Shown here: positions 29,601 to 43,045 of the stretch, piece after piece
Layout: the number at the start of each line of letters is the position of its first letter
Position numbering within the stretch: the first letter of the stretch is position 1
Source of the DNA: Agelaius tricolor
Taxonomy: Eukaryota > Chordata > Aves > Passeriformes > Icteridae
DNA: 64,000 nucleotides
Reading direction: 5' to 3'
Assembly: GCA_023055355.1 (NCBI GenBank)
Contig: JALJCS010000022.1
Location: 8,665,001 to 8,729,000, forward strand
Notes under the pieces: model-generated
The model's input: the letters and a program-made list of their open reading frames with translations, nothing else
Database searches by the model: none
What the model was told of the DNA's origin: nothing
Program-made: the position numbers and the translations under genes

Positions 29601-32600
29601 CAAATGACACATATAACACTACGTAATAAAAGAAAGCAATGAACTAGCAAGAACATAGATGAGCATTATTGAAAACTAATTCTGGCTTCATGCCAGAATG
29701 AAAGAAAAAATAAACGTGGAGTTCCTGGCAGCATATCAGCAGAAAAGATAAGAAAAGGCAGAAGCATTCCTCGGAGGTTTTTTATATGTGCCATGCTTTA
29801 AATTCACACCTTTTCTTCTATCAACTATTTGTAGAACTGGTAGAACTTATCAGGAGATAAGAATACAAGAAGAGGGCTTTTAAAGGAGTCTGGGACTAAA
29901 GCACCTTTTAATTGCCATCTTCTGATGTTACAAATATCTAATCCAATCCTGTTTTTTTGGTTTTTCCACGGTAATAAGTAGCATTAGTGGATTATGCCTC
30001 AGGTCAATCAGTTTCTCTGCTCTTGCCACGCCCTCTTGCAAGCTGCTCCTTCCCTGCTTCAAGCCTGATTCACCAGGACAGATTTTATCCCTAAATCAAA
30101 GACATATCCACTTGGCTTCATCCATGTCTCCTTGAAGTGAAAGCAGAATTCAAAGAAAATACTCTTTTATATTCATGTGGTCAAAACCATTCTGTTTTGC
30201 TGTTAGACAACAATTTTTAAGCCATAAATCTTTACCAGGAGAACTTTTGCTGGCAGAATTATAGTGGCAGCAGAGCCAGCATAGCATTCCTAATTCCAAA
30301 CACCACCAGTTTGACATATGCTTAAGTCTAGAACAGAGGGACTAAGCTTTTAAATAGCTTAATTCATTGCTGCAATTTCTTTAATAAATATCAGCTGAAA
30401 ATGTCACGCAGGATCAAAATCATTGTGGAGGTGCTACAAAACAACACAGTGAATGGAAAGCAATGCAGGAGGAAATAGAAACAAAATCAGCTTTATTTAC
30501 AGTAAATAAAAGGGAGGGAGAACAATAATATCACTTATTTTTCTGTGTATTCATTAGTGTGGTTTAAGGCATGTGGAAATTTCACTGCAAAACTCACTGC
30601 TGCAGTGCATCATTAATGAAAGCAGAGAAGGGGCTACTCTACTGTTACAGCAAAAGTCTCAGCTGAATCTAACCACCTTTCATAGACTTTTCCTTCGTGC
30701 ATTCTCTGATGAGGTACAATGAGAATTAACACATTATAGGTGAACATTTATCTGCTGCTTTATGGAAGAAGTTAACATCTACATGAAAAAAAATAAGCAA
30801 AGAAAAGAAAACCCACAAAAACCTAAATAAATAAATCACTGTAGAGGAACTAACAGAATCAGACAAAGTAAATTAAATGCTTAGAAATCTTAAATAACTA
30901 GCTTAAATAAAAGAGGTTGCAAATAGCCTGTCATATGTGTTACTTTCACAGACAGAAATTACTTTAAGTTCTCTTTAAATGTTTCTTCTGTAAGTGAAAC
31001 AGGTAAAGAAAAGCCCATATGACAATAATAAGGGGAATTAGGTCAGCTTCTGAACTCATCCATCAGTGAAATGCAGCACATCTCCAGCTCATACAATTCC
31101 AAAATCATTTAAAGCGATTGTTTTCAAGTCAATCTTCTATCACCCACCTTTCTTTTTGCTAGAGGCCAGAAATAGCACCTCATAATTTATCTTCTGTGTC
31201 AAGCTTTGCAGCATCTACCCCCTTCTGAGCCACTGAACTCAGTTTGCTGCATCTGCTTTCAATATACACACTGGAACCACATTTTCTCTCTTGCATTCAC
31301 CTGTCAAATGTGGTTTAGGAGAACACGCTTCAGATCCTGCTAAGAAATGCTACATCCACAAGACTCAGAGCTCAGAATTCAGTGTTTGTGAACTCTTGAA
31401 AAGCTTAGGAACTTCAACTCATTGCAATGAACTAAAGCTGCTAACTCGTGGGCTGGATGCCAGAGACAAATTGGCTGGTGATTTTTAAATTTATAAAACT
31501 GGAAGCTGCCTTGGACTCAAACGTTCAAAATTTCCACCTAAATAAATGCTGAAAGCTTCTGTATTCTCTTCCCAAACACTTTGCATTGTCAACAGTCTGG
31601 GACACTTACCTCAGATAGGTCAGGAGCTCCTGGAACTTTTCGTGGTTCACAGGTCAGGCTGTGAAACCCCTGCACGTGCTGGCTCTGTGGAGATAAGGCT
31701 CAGGCATGACGAGCCCTTTTCCCTCTCCTTCTTGCCCTTGATGCTCTGCTTTTACCAGAAGTAAAACTTGGCTGCACAGGTGGAAAGCAAGGGCACTTTG
31801 GGCAGGTGGCAGTTCTGGGCAGTCAGGAGAGGGATGTACCACAGCTTGTGTTTGCCATCCAGCACATCCTTCCTTCCAGGAAAGCTGGGTACAAGATCCC
31901 AGTGTGCCCAGGCTGCTGTGCACAAGCTCTTCCTTCTCTGCAACTTGCCAGAAAGTCTCTCTGGCTTTCCACATTGCCCTGATGGAATTTAGCCTGATCC
32001 AGTAGGAACAGCACTGGTAGAAGGGACCACAGCACTCAGGCCATTTGTCATCTCTTGCAGGAGTCTATTGGAAACACATGCCCAGTCCCAGGGCTCTGCT
32101 GTACCAAGCACCAGAGAAGAGAGCAATCTGGCAGCTCTGCTCTGCACAAATCTCTGCTCTGCACTATTTACTGAGCAGATGTTGGACAGAATAGAAAGAA
32201 CAATCCAGACAACAGGAGGAGTGTCCTGAAGCTGAACCTCACCGTGCCAGTTTATTTATGTGTTTCCACACCCTCACTGCTCTGAAAACAGAGGTCCACA
32301 ATTCCTGTATGAGTGTGCACAGCAAGACTCAAGTAAATGGCAAATAGCATGTGGCAGTTCAAGTCCCTTTATGTTGGTGCCTGCTTCTTCATCTTTCAAA
32401 ATGCAGAAGCAGCAGCCATTCTGAGCTGGAATGCAACCAGCTTTGTGTTGAAAAGGGAAGAATTCCCTTTAAGAGGTCAGTATCCAACCTCAGCTTTGTT
32501 CACTGAATAGCAAGAATTATGTTTGAAAGGTATGTCCCTTTGAGCAGCCCCTGAATAGGAAAAACTATAGGAGACTGCACATTTTTACAAAGAGAGGATG

Positions 32601-33238
32601 TGCTCTTCTCCATTTACTGATCCAATGCTCAAAGAGCTCAGAAAACACCTCCTGCAGGTGCCAGGCTTTGAGAACAAAACAAAACAAAAAAAAGAAAAAT
32701 GGATATTCTGGTAACTATGGAGAGGCCAAAAAAAACCCAACATTTTTCTAGGTCACTGAAAGCAGGCAAAACACAGAAAGTGTTTTCTATTGCCACTCCA
32801 CTCTCCCCTGTGCTCCCCACAAACATAAATAGTTCTGTGATTCATTGCAAAGCTGTTCTTCCCTTGCTGAATCTGAAAGAGACTATAATTGCTTTTTCCA
32901 TACACCAGTAATGATGACAGGGAGCAAGATGCCTTTTTGACATAAAATGGTATGTCATTCATTAAAATTACTAATGCCTGAGTGGGAAGTTTTCAGCAGA
33001 AATGTCATCTTCTCAGAACATGCATTGAAAGGAAATCAGACAAATAGAAGTTTTCTCTTCTTACTTTTGCACAACACATCAGCCTAGTTTGCAGCTTAGC
33101 AAAACCTGTCTGCATGTTCTCATAGGAGCTGTGGGTTTGTTAAAACACCAGCCCAAAGCTGATGTTAAAAAAATAATTCTCTGTTATTCAAAGTGTGACC
33201 AAATCTGTTCCTAGTGAAATATTTCATCTTTTATAGTT
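26638..33238. other. Intergenic, no gene seen
   Basis: This 6.6-kb stretch has no recognisable coding exon or repeat family. ORFs such as the 133-codon frame at 27698-28099 lack homology and codon structure. A pyrimidine-biased patch lies at about 28440-29060. Some AT-rich blocks (for example 30700-31130) could be conserved non-coding DNA, but this cannot be judged without alignment. Confidence 0.55.
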
Positions 33239-33244
33239 CTTTGC

Positions 33245-33629
33245 TGTGGTGGAATTCACAGGGGTCCCAGGACGAGAGAAGAGATGAGAATCCTGACTCC
33301 ATGTTTCAGAAGGCTGATTTATTATTTTATGACATATATATATATATATTATATTAAAACTATACTAAAAGAATAGAAGAAAGGATTTCATCAGAAGGCT
33401 TGAAAGGAAAGGAATGGAATGATAACAAAAGCTCGTGACTCAGAGAGTCTGAGACAGCTGGACTGAGATTGGCCATAATTAAAAACAACCACATGAGACC
33501 AATCCCAGATGCACCTGTTGCATTCCACAGCAGCAGATAATTATTGTTTTTCTCTTCCTATGAGGCTTCTCAGCTTCTCAGGAGAAAAAATCCTGGCAAA
33601 GGGATTTTTCAGAAAATATGTCTGTGAAA
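33245..33629 (-). mobile_element. Solo LTR of an endogenous retrovirus (copy A)
   Basis: This 385-bp element matches the one at 53737-54117 along its whole length but in reverse orientation. It starts TGTGGTGG at its left edge and is flanked by perfect 6-bp duplications, ctttgc at 33239-33244 and 33630-33635. The terminal CA at the right edge is mutated to AA. Read on the minus strand it has an AT-rich core with AATAAA (complement of 33318-33323) followed by about 75 bp, as expected for U3-R-U5. No internal retroviral genes adjoin it, so it is a solo LTR. A 6-bp duplication suggests a class II (ERVK-like) origin, which is inference. Confidence 0.88.
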
Positions 33630-33635
33630 CTTTGC

Positions 33636-36236
33636 TTTCTAAGTTTGTGGATTTAGACAACTTTTGAATAAACACACACCATTTGTTACAGCACTTCCAT
33701 CAGCAAATGGAAAGCTGTGTTAGGTTTAAGGGATTTGTTTCAACAGGAAGGAGATGTGGCCAGCGAAGGGAGCATCACCACCCAGTGAAGCAGCCTGGCT
33801 TCTCATGCAGTTGTCCTTCCCAGCTTTAAAACCTCGCAGAAGTTCCCTCCAGGGGTCACCTCCCCACCACTGCCTGGTGCCCAGTGTCACCAGCAGACCT
33901 GCCAGACCTCAGTGGGTTCATCCCAAGAGAGCTTGTATCGCAGGGAACCCCAGCGCTCTTGTGCGACAAAAATAACGGTGTGCCCTTGGTCAGCAGCAAT
34001 TTGTTCTCTGTCTGTCAGCTCCTTCCCTGCAAGGACCCCATGCCCACCATGCAGGGCTGGGAGATAAAGGTGAAACTTGCCTTTTTTGCTGAGAGCAGAG
34101 GCAGAGTGACATCCCTCTGCCTGTGATGCACCTCGCTGTACAGCAAACGCAACACATCAATTGCTGATGCTATCAAAGGAAATAGCATTGCCAGCCACAT
34201 GGGAAATATGTCAGCAAAACAAATGGATTCAAATAAACAGCAGCAGAAGGCACATAGCAATATTGATTCATGGCTTTTTATCCTCTGTCCTTTTGAAATG
34301 GTCCCTTTCCAGCACTCAGGCTGCTGTGATAAATACCTCCTCCCCCTGCTGCATGCTTGACTACTGAGAATACATTTTGTGCCTTTTTTTTTGAGCAGAG
34401 AGGAAAAAAATAAAAGGATGAAAAAAGAAAAAGACACCTACACTTTGTAGTGATTCTGGTTTTGAGCCATTAGCTTGCCCTGCAGTATCAAACATAGCTT
34501 TGAACCTCTCCCTAATACAACAATGGCTGATTTGTATCAAGGAGCTTCTCAGTAAAGGCAAGACATTTGAGAAAAACACTGAATTGTGTGTCATTAAAAA
34601 AAAAAAGGTTAGCAGTAGAAATACATCAAAGGAAGCAAGATCAAAATTACTGTAAAGTGAGCAATTGAAGCAACTGGAAAAGTCCTTCCCATTCAGACAG
34701 GTCACCTATTCAAGTACAGGCTGAATCAAAAGTGAAAATGAGTCTTCTGTAGCTTTGGAGAAATGAGATGAGGGGTCTCTCTACTGGGTTTTCATTTGAA
34801 AGACAGCCCCATTGCAAAATCAGCTGCTGTCAATTTTAGCAAAGGACAGGGCAAGCTTGTAGGTTTGGGTAATTCCAATTATTTGAAACAAAAATATTAG
34901 GCTAATTTTTGAATAAACACCACCACCAGAAGAACTTTTTTTTCCACCTCACAAAAAAACACAGAAAAAAACAGAAGTGCAAATTGTGTTTGTTAGCTCC
35001 TGGTTTATGAATGAATAGGAGCAAGGCCAAAGCTCAGGCAATGTCTGAGAGCTGTGAGCTTCCAAAAAACCCCATGGTGAGAGTCTCAGCTGCACAGGAT
35101 TGTCAGCCACCAGCAGAAGTGCCATCTCCTGCTCTCCCGTGCCAGCTCCAGGGAAGGACAACTTGCTTTGGGGCTTGCAGACAAACAGGATTATAGGAGA
35201 GTCATCAATGCCAGAATAAAATGAAACAATTGAGGAATACCAAGAAAGCTTTAACCCCTGTCCTTCAGCATACCTAATGCCCTGATGTCTCAAGCAGGGC
35301 AGTGCTGCCAGTTCAAGTCTTGCCTGTCCCCCACACAAGATCATTTGTCTTTGAAGAGGAGGCAGCAGGGAGACATTGCTGAGACCCAGTCCCTGTGCCC
35401 TGAGTGCGCTGCTCAAAGGCTGCATAGGTACAGGAGGAGAAAAAAACCCTTGTAAACCTGAGGAACTGCTTGTGCTGAGCTCAGGTTACCCTGGCTGGCA
35501 CTGATCTCGTGACAGGACAGTCCTTCCTGCTCGTTCTAATGGCACAACTCACTAAAACCCCCTCCTTGAGCTCTGGGGTCCATGGCCCAAAACACAGTCC
35601 TTGGGCAGGAATGTTGGGTTTTTAGTGACTTGTTCTGCTAAATTATTTGCAAGTGCCTGTTCCCCTCCTCCAGCCCTAGCTGTCCTTTTTTATGCTATAA
35701 AAATGTTAGCATGACTGCCTCTGATGAATTTCAGAAGTTTCAACACATAATTTAAAAGCAGAAGTCATTAGCAAGTATCTATTTGATCACTGACAGCTGA
35801 AGCAGTGAGAAGAGCTATCATTTAATAACAGTTAAGGTTAAATATATTCCTGTACTTTATCATCATTCACTTTCCCTAAATGCATGACTTAGGTAGTAAA
35901 CTCTGAAGAGAAAGACAGTGTGAATTACATTGTGTGGCAGCCAGGTTTTAACCTCAGACCAATCCAAAACAGGAGTCTGACAAACAATTCCAGGGGATCA
36001 TCAGATGACATTAAAGTCCTCATAATATCATCCTTTCATGTATGTGATATATTGGAGGCAGCTCTTGGGTAGTTCTTAATGGCCCAGCTGCCACCACAGT
36101 GATGTATGCACTGTGTATTGAGGAAATGAAACAGGAATTATGCACAATGCATCATTTCTCCTGCTGCTGTCATTGGGCAGGAAGACTGCAGCACCCTGTT
36201 GCTTCAAGATAAAAAAGGATCCTTAGTGCTTCATTG
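33636..36236. other. Intergenic, no gene seen
   Basis: No exon, RNA gene or repeat family was recognised. Only short ORFs and A/T runs are present. Confidence 0.55.
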
Positions 36237-36292
36237 GTATGGAATAGAACATTTCAGTTGGAAGGGACCTGCAATGATCATCTGGGCCAAGT
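36237..36292 (-). mobile_element. CR1 LINE tail fragment
   Basis: Read in reverse, this carries the CR1 end 'aggtcccttccaactgaaa' followed by 'tgttctattccat'. On the plus strand it appears as 'tggaatagaacatttcagttggaagggacct' in two blocks, then a 'gatcatctgggcca' block. It is short and diverged. Confidence 0.72.
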
Positions 36293-39200
36293 TTGTGCAG
36301 GTGCAGCAGACCCAGGAAATGAGGAGACCCTAACCTAGAGAGACCAGATCCATTCAGGAAAGCACACTTCATAAGATTTAATACCAGCATGTGCCTTTCC
36401 CAGCTGTGCTCCCAGAAGATTCACTTTACCAAACTCACCCTCCAAAACAAGCACATTTCCTCCCTGCTCCAAGCTCTGCTCCATTCCCTTTTCCAAGGAT
36501 GAACCTGGGAGAGTAAAGAGGTGGCCACTGCTCCCTGATTCAGAGCCTTCCATACCCTGGACTGGTTGGAGCAGCTTTTGGATGCTCCAGCATCCAGCAT
36601 TACCCTTCCAGTAAGAGAACTGAAGGCCCCCACAGCAGTGTGAGTGTGAAGTATTAAATACCAATCTATAACTCAACATAGCTTCTGCAGGAGACTGCCA
36701 GTGCACAAAAACAAAGCAAAAATAACAGCTATGTCTGTCACCTCTGCAGCAGCAGGCAGCTTTTCAGTCCACCTTTCCTGGGTACTCATTTATAGCAGCA
36801 CAGAGCAGGTGGGAATCATTGCTGCTCTATCTGGTGGCATTTTACACCCACTCTGACCAGAGAAGATCACTATAAGGAGAGACAAATACTTAGCACAGTC
36901 TCCTGAAGACAAACATTTGGCAGCACCTAGTCTCCATCCTCACCACCACACACTTGAAAATAAAATTAGGCTGTCTGGGCAAATGTAATTGTGGGATGCT
37001 CTGGTGGGGATGGTTTAGGTACTAACATGCACAGCCATGGCACATCTAAGAGCAGGTGATAATCCCAGCTCCAGCCTGCACATCCCTTGCCAGGCCAGCT
37101 CACCTTTTGCAGATTTTTCCCTCCCTGGGGAGCAGGTGAGGCAAACTGACTCTTCCCAACAGATTTGCATCTGTCATTCAGAAGCTGTGTTTTCTTATTA
37201 CAGAGCTGACAAAGTGACAGCAATAATTAATCTTACTCCGTATGGAGTTCATTGATATCAAGAAGAATTAAACTATTGTAATCAAGTTAGCCTGTTGCAG
37301 ATGTGTGAAGTGCTAGAGATTATCAAATTTTGCAGGCACACAATTTGATTCTGCATAACAAGGGAGGACAATACTGACAAGATAGCAGAGAGCCAGCAAT
37401 ATGATGCAGGATTTCATGAATGCCTTTTTTAGCTCTTAAAAAGTGCCACACTTGTCAGTGGTGCAAAAGATGCCATGACATGTTAATGCATGTCATATCC
37501 AAATTGTCAAAGGATGCTGGCTCTGTGGGGATGTGCTCTGTTTCCAGATCCACATCTGCCTGCACAGGCTTCTTGAGAGACACCTGAATTCAGCAGCTCC
37601 TGGAACCAAATAATGGCAGTGAATGTGCACATCCATGAAGGTGTGAAAAGATGCTGCCAAGGGGATGTTGAAAGAGAAGCAAAGCTCAACAAGGGCAATT
37701 ATCTCTGTCAAAGGCTTTTGGTGATCGATGTCAGCTGCTCTCACAGTCGGAGCTGGGAGAACCACAACATGAATATTTAATTAAATTAGGCCAGCCTGAG
37801 GTGTCTGCCAGAGCATGTGATGCCACGGGTGCTCTGTGAGATGGCAGGGTCTCTCCTTCACGATGGATTACATCTTTGTCTTGCCTCACCACTTTCTTCT
37901 TCAGCTGAAATGCTTTTAGCATCCTAACAAAGGGCACAGTTGGGCAGTGCCAGGGGTATCTGGCACCCAGTGCCAGGGGCTCCCTCCCCAGCATGACCCC
38001 CACAAACCTGAGGTGCAATTGCTGCACATGGGCTGAGGGCCCAGTCAGCTCAGCTGATCCAGCAATTGCCTGCCTGCAAATCCAGGCTGCCCTGCTCCTC
38101 CTTCCACCCCTCCTCCCCAGTTTAGATCTGTACCTTCTGTCCCTTTTTCTTGGGGCTGGCCCTTAGATTAACCCCCAACCTCCCTCCAGCTGATTCCATG
38201 CTCTAAGCAGGCAGATATCAACTCTGGGGGGCAAAACCAAGAGAAGCTTCCAATGGCACAGCCAGCACAAAGCCAAGGAACAAGAACATGAGTGGGAATG
38301 CCAGAAGGGGGCAAGAGGCACAGCCCCTCTGGAGACACTCTGGAATTGGCTCAGCTCTCCCAACAGCCAGAGGAGCTGTTGTGTGCAGGAGGAGCAAGTG
38401 CTATCAGACCTTTACTTGATGCACCTCAGGCAGCTGAACAGCCTGGAGATTGCCTCCCCAGAATTTACTAACCCCTTGGCATTTACTCCCTTCTCACTCA
38501 CGGTGCTCTACATCTAAGCTGGATGATAAATGTCCTGTACTCCACCCTGCTCTTCCTTGCCTTCAGAGAACTGAGCTGCTCTGCACTCCCTTAGGCACTG
38601 TGAGCTGTTAACAAATCAAGCTGAATGTTTGCTTGCAAAGCCTAACCTGGAGGGAATGGCTCGTTTTCATTAGCAGCCTGGTCTATTGTTCAGCACAGAT
38701 CCTAAACCTGAAAAGGTTGTAACTCAACCTGCCCACTCTGATTCCTATTTGAGAGACTTTTTTTCCAGAACAGCCAGCATTTTCTGGCACTTTCCCCCAG
38801 AACAGGAACCTCTTGGTACTTCGAGCAGCTCCGCAGACCATCCTGCCAAGCTGTCACCTCTCCCTGGCCCAAAAATGCCTCCTCAAAGAGGGACATGGCC
38901 ACCTATGCTGCTGACCCCTGCTCCCCCAGCATGGAAAGAGAATTTTCTAATCCACTGAGGCAAGGGAAGCAAGCAGGAGTTGGTCAGACAGGGAACTGGA
39001 AAAACTGTTGGGGTTGGAAGAGGCCTTCCAGCTTGCTCAGGCTCACTCCTGCCATCACATACAGCTCTTCTGTGAAAAATGGCACATAAATTGACCAAAC
39101 TCTCTCCTTAAACTAATTAAGCCTGTTGCATCTGTTGCAAGGCCACACTCCCCCAATGCCTGAAAGCTCTGTCAGTTCCCAGGCTCTGGTCCTTTTGCAG

Positions 39201-42200
39201 CTGGTTTATGCTCATTTTCTCTGCTTACCTTCTTACAATTCCATTGACCTCATATTATTTAGTGTTTCATTGTGTTCCTTCATGCTCCAACATTAACACA
39301 GGAGAACGCATCAAGGAGCAATAGGAAGAATCATATAGCTTTAATCAATTATGAAAGGGTGGGGCAAAAGGTAGAGAATAGCCCAGAGCTGAATATTGCA
39401 GCTTTCCATGTAATAAATAAATAAAGAGAAGTAGAAAATTTGACCTATGAGTATGAAACAAAACAAGAATCTCCCTGCAAATGGAACAGCATTAACAATA
39501 TCATACAATGGCCACTTCTGTTTCAAAGCTGTATTTATTGGGCTAAACAAACACAGCTGGAGAACCAGCTTTGGGGAAGAAGGAAGACTTGAGAAAAAGA
39601 AATTAAATTGTTGGAAAGAGCCAAGGTGGCAATTTTTTTTTGTTGTTGGAATAACATGGCAGAACTCAGTGAATAATCCCTGTGAATTAGAGGTGGGAAG
39701 TTACACCTCCTGTGCTCTGCAGAGGGAAAATGAACATGAGGAGGTCATGTCTTGATGCCAAGCAAGCCAGAGCTTTTAGGGTTGTCTGATTCTGTAGGAG
39801 AAGGACCAAGGTTCAGGAGCTGGGTAGGGCCCAGCCAGAAACATCCTGGATTATGTAAAAGATCATTTCCCTGCAGCAAACAAGGCTTCCCCTTCTGGGT
39901 GGTTTGCTCTCTAAAGAAAGCCATTCTCTATTCATACCTCACCAATTAACAGCATCCCCCTCCCCAGAATTACCAGAATGGACAGCTCTTAAAATAGAGC
40001 AGCTTCATTCCAGTGACACTCCCAAATCTATCTTGCTTGGCTTTCAAGATATTCCTTTGCAACACCTCATCTTTTAATAACCAAGATTCAAAATTTCCAA
40101 AGTCTTTTATGAAAAATCTCCTGTAATGTGTCACATAATTGGATCACGTAATGGCCTTTCAGAGAACATCCTGAACCCAGGCAGTGGAAAACACCTTCAC
40201 AGGCAAGGAGCAAAGAGGTAACTTAACAAAGAATCATTATAGGAACAAATAGGCTTTCAGCTGGTAACATCAAAGAGTTTATTTATTTGTTACAGGGCTG
40301 GAAAATAGACCAGAAAGTGTTATAAAATGTTCCAGCTTGTCTGAGAGTGGGTACAAAAGCTTCATGTGCAGTTATATCACCTCTTCTAAGCTGAAAGCAA
40401 ATAAAAGCCTTGTGATTAATTCTGTGAGTACAAGCCCACAAGAAGCTGGGGTCTGTGACCACAGTGCATTTAAGAAGCTGCAGAGATGTGACTTGGTTTA
40501 GAGAAGATCTTGAGAAAAAGTCAAACCTTTTTCCCTTCTCTGTTTAAAAATATTTGAGCATTTTTGAAGTTGCACTGAAAAACTCAAAGATTTCTCTTTT
40601 TTTCCTTAATTTAAAACACAAAAGCCTAGGGTTTAGTAGCTGCAAAACACTTTTTCCATGTTGTTTTTTTTCCTCAAATAAATACTGAAGCAATCTGAAA
40701 AAAAAAGGTATTATTGGTGCAATTTCCATTTTTGTCAAAGCTTTTGCCATTGCCAAATTCTGGCAAAGGGGTTTTGTTGTTGCTGACACTACTGCTCCTT
40801 TGTAAAATTCAGGTGAATCACTACAGACAAGCACAAGCAACTCTCTTTATTGCACTATAAAGTAGTTTCTTGTTTTGTTTGAAGGTACTGCTGGTTTGCT
40901 CCAACACAAGAGGTTCAGGATGATGTGAGTAGGGGATCTGACCTTACTCATTCCCAGCAGCAGAAGCTGACATGTTTTTATTTTATTGCTAAAAGCATTC
41001 CAGGCCTTTCATTTTTACATTTTCTGAACAACATATTGTGTTCTATGTCAAAGAAATGCTTGGGCCAACGCAATCCTTTTTTGGTTTTTTTTTTACACTT
41101 CTGTGGGAAGATGAAAAAAGTTGGGGGGATCAACCCACAAGCATTTTCCTCACAAATTCCTAGTTCACTCAGCAAACCAAAAAAATCAATTCTTCATCCA
41201 TTCCAGGTGCTCAGGGTGACTAAAAGTGAAACACATTCTTTTTCAGCAAGTCATTCCTAATAAAAGGCACAAAACTCATCGGGCAAATGCCTTTTGTGTA
41301 GATCTGGAGATATACAAACTGAAATTAAACCAGTGTCCAGCATTTTTTTCTCCTTATAAAAGGCAGATATTGAATGGGAATTTTTTTCTAGGAGTTAGTG
41401 GATGTGTGGGGTAAATTGTTCAATAGGTCCTGTGATGATTTTGTTATTTGTTCAGCATAAGTAGCATTTTACTATAGCAATTTCTTTACAGATAAAGGTA
41501 TTGAATGAATTTCAATGAAATATTTTCCTAATCATCACTATTATGAGGTTGTTTAATAAACAAATGATAGCAGGTGAATTGTTCTGCTTTGGATGTCCAG
41601 TTTTCTTTAAATCCTCTCATCACAGAAGGGGCTCTTGTATTCATGTCGAGAGAGGGGGAGGCAGCAGAGTGAGCAGATTCCTTGCTGATCTAACATTTTC
41701 TTCTCTGCAGCTACCCAATTCCCAGAATGTCTCTGCAATATAAAATTCTAAGCCTTTACACAGCACCTGTCAGCATGGTGGGGAGGGGACAGTTTGATTT
41801 TCACCACAGGGGCCCTCTTGCATCCATCAGAGCACAATTTAACTGTGATACTAAAAACAAAGCAAAGCTTCCCACTACGTAGAAACAGAGAACTCACTCC
41901 TCTCCTGCTTCAGCTCACACCCTTTGTTCAACCAAAAAAAGGCGACTGAGTTCCTGTCACCTCTCCAAAACCCAGGGTTGTTTCATTTGCAAGGGTTTGG
42001 AAACTATTTTCACTCTTTTCTCACAGTTGGCCACTGAGGAAGATCTCCAGCACTAACCCAGGAATCCTGAGCACCTCCTGCCCCCATCACATCCCGTCCC
42101 TCGTGGCTGCACAACTCCCAGCAGAAGCAATGACACCCCTGGTTTGTGTCTTTTTCTACCCACAGTTTCAGGAGACAAAGCACTTGCTCAACAGCAGGTT

Positions 42201-42739
42201 TTTGCAAAGCTGCAGGGTCCCACATCCTGTGCCAGAGTCCTGAAGGCAGCCTCAGTGCTGCTGAGGCAAGGGAGGGGATGCTCAGGGGACAGAGATGTGG
42301 CACCCCGCACACACAGCCACTGCACCTCCCAGTGCCAGCTCCAAACCCAGCTCTGCCTCCTTTGCCCTGGAAGGAGCTCTGGGGCAGTCCTGCTGTTGTT
42401 TTTGTGTTTGGAAGGTGGAATATTGCCACCATGGCTAGGGAGTGGTGAGCCAGCTCTTTGAGCAGCACAAGCTGAGGTGGCCACACGGATTGTCCATAGC
42501 CAATGGACAGACTGTGTCCAGGCTGTCTGCACACCTCTGCCTCCAGAGAGGCTCAGGGACAGCATCCAGACACATCCCCTCCAGTTCAGGGTTACACTTG
42601 TACTTCCAGTGTAGCCACATTTCTCTCCACAGAGAAAAGCAAGGCACAGCTCCCCAAGAATATCTCTGGGATTCACATTCTCTGAACCTCAGAAAAAGAA
42701 AACCAATTCTTATCTCATTTACTGCTCCTGTGCTGTCCA
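36293..42739. other. Intergenic, no gene seen
   Basis: No gene was recognised in this 6.4 kb. A weak CR1-like string near 39008-39030 is too short to call. A GC-richer patch at 42040-42440 produces overlapping ORFs on both strands without homology. AT-rich blocks near 37200-37340 are possible conserved non-coding sequence. Confidence 0.55.
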
Positions 42740-43045
42740 CAAGTGGAATGCATCATGGAAGATGGTTTACCTGAAGGGAATTGGTGATTGGATTCTGGAG
42801 TGAGTGTTTTGATTCACTGACCAATTGAATCCAGGTGTGTGTCAGGACTATTGGCTGACAGCCACCAGATTCTGGGCACTTGAGTTGAGTTGGGTGCTTG
42901 TGCAGTTTCATTTTAGATGTAGTGTAATATAGTATAGAATAATATAGCATAATAGAGTAATTAATTAGACTTCTGATATCCATGGAGTCTTCCTCGTCAT
43001 TTCTCCCTGTCATGGGGGTCATGTTGAATCCTGTACTTCCAGTAT
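42740..43045 (+). mobile_element. Probable solo LTR of a different ERV family
   Basis: This region ends with a layout like the two clear LTRs. An AT-rich core (42917-42965) is followed by 'cttctgatatccatggagtc', then about 75 bp of pyrimidine-rich sequence. The clear LTRs carry 'cttctgaaacatggagtc' at the same place. Upstream, 'accaattgaatccaggtgtgtgtcagga' and 'ttggctgacagccacc' resemble U3 sequence I associate with songbird LTRs. I could not find a convincing target duplication, so the borders are approximate and the family is unnamed. Confidence 0.5.

Noticed and set aside
39008..39030. CR1-like string 'tggggttggaagaggcctt'
   Set aside because: It is too short, and the flanking sequence does not continue the CR1 pattern.
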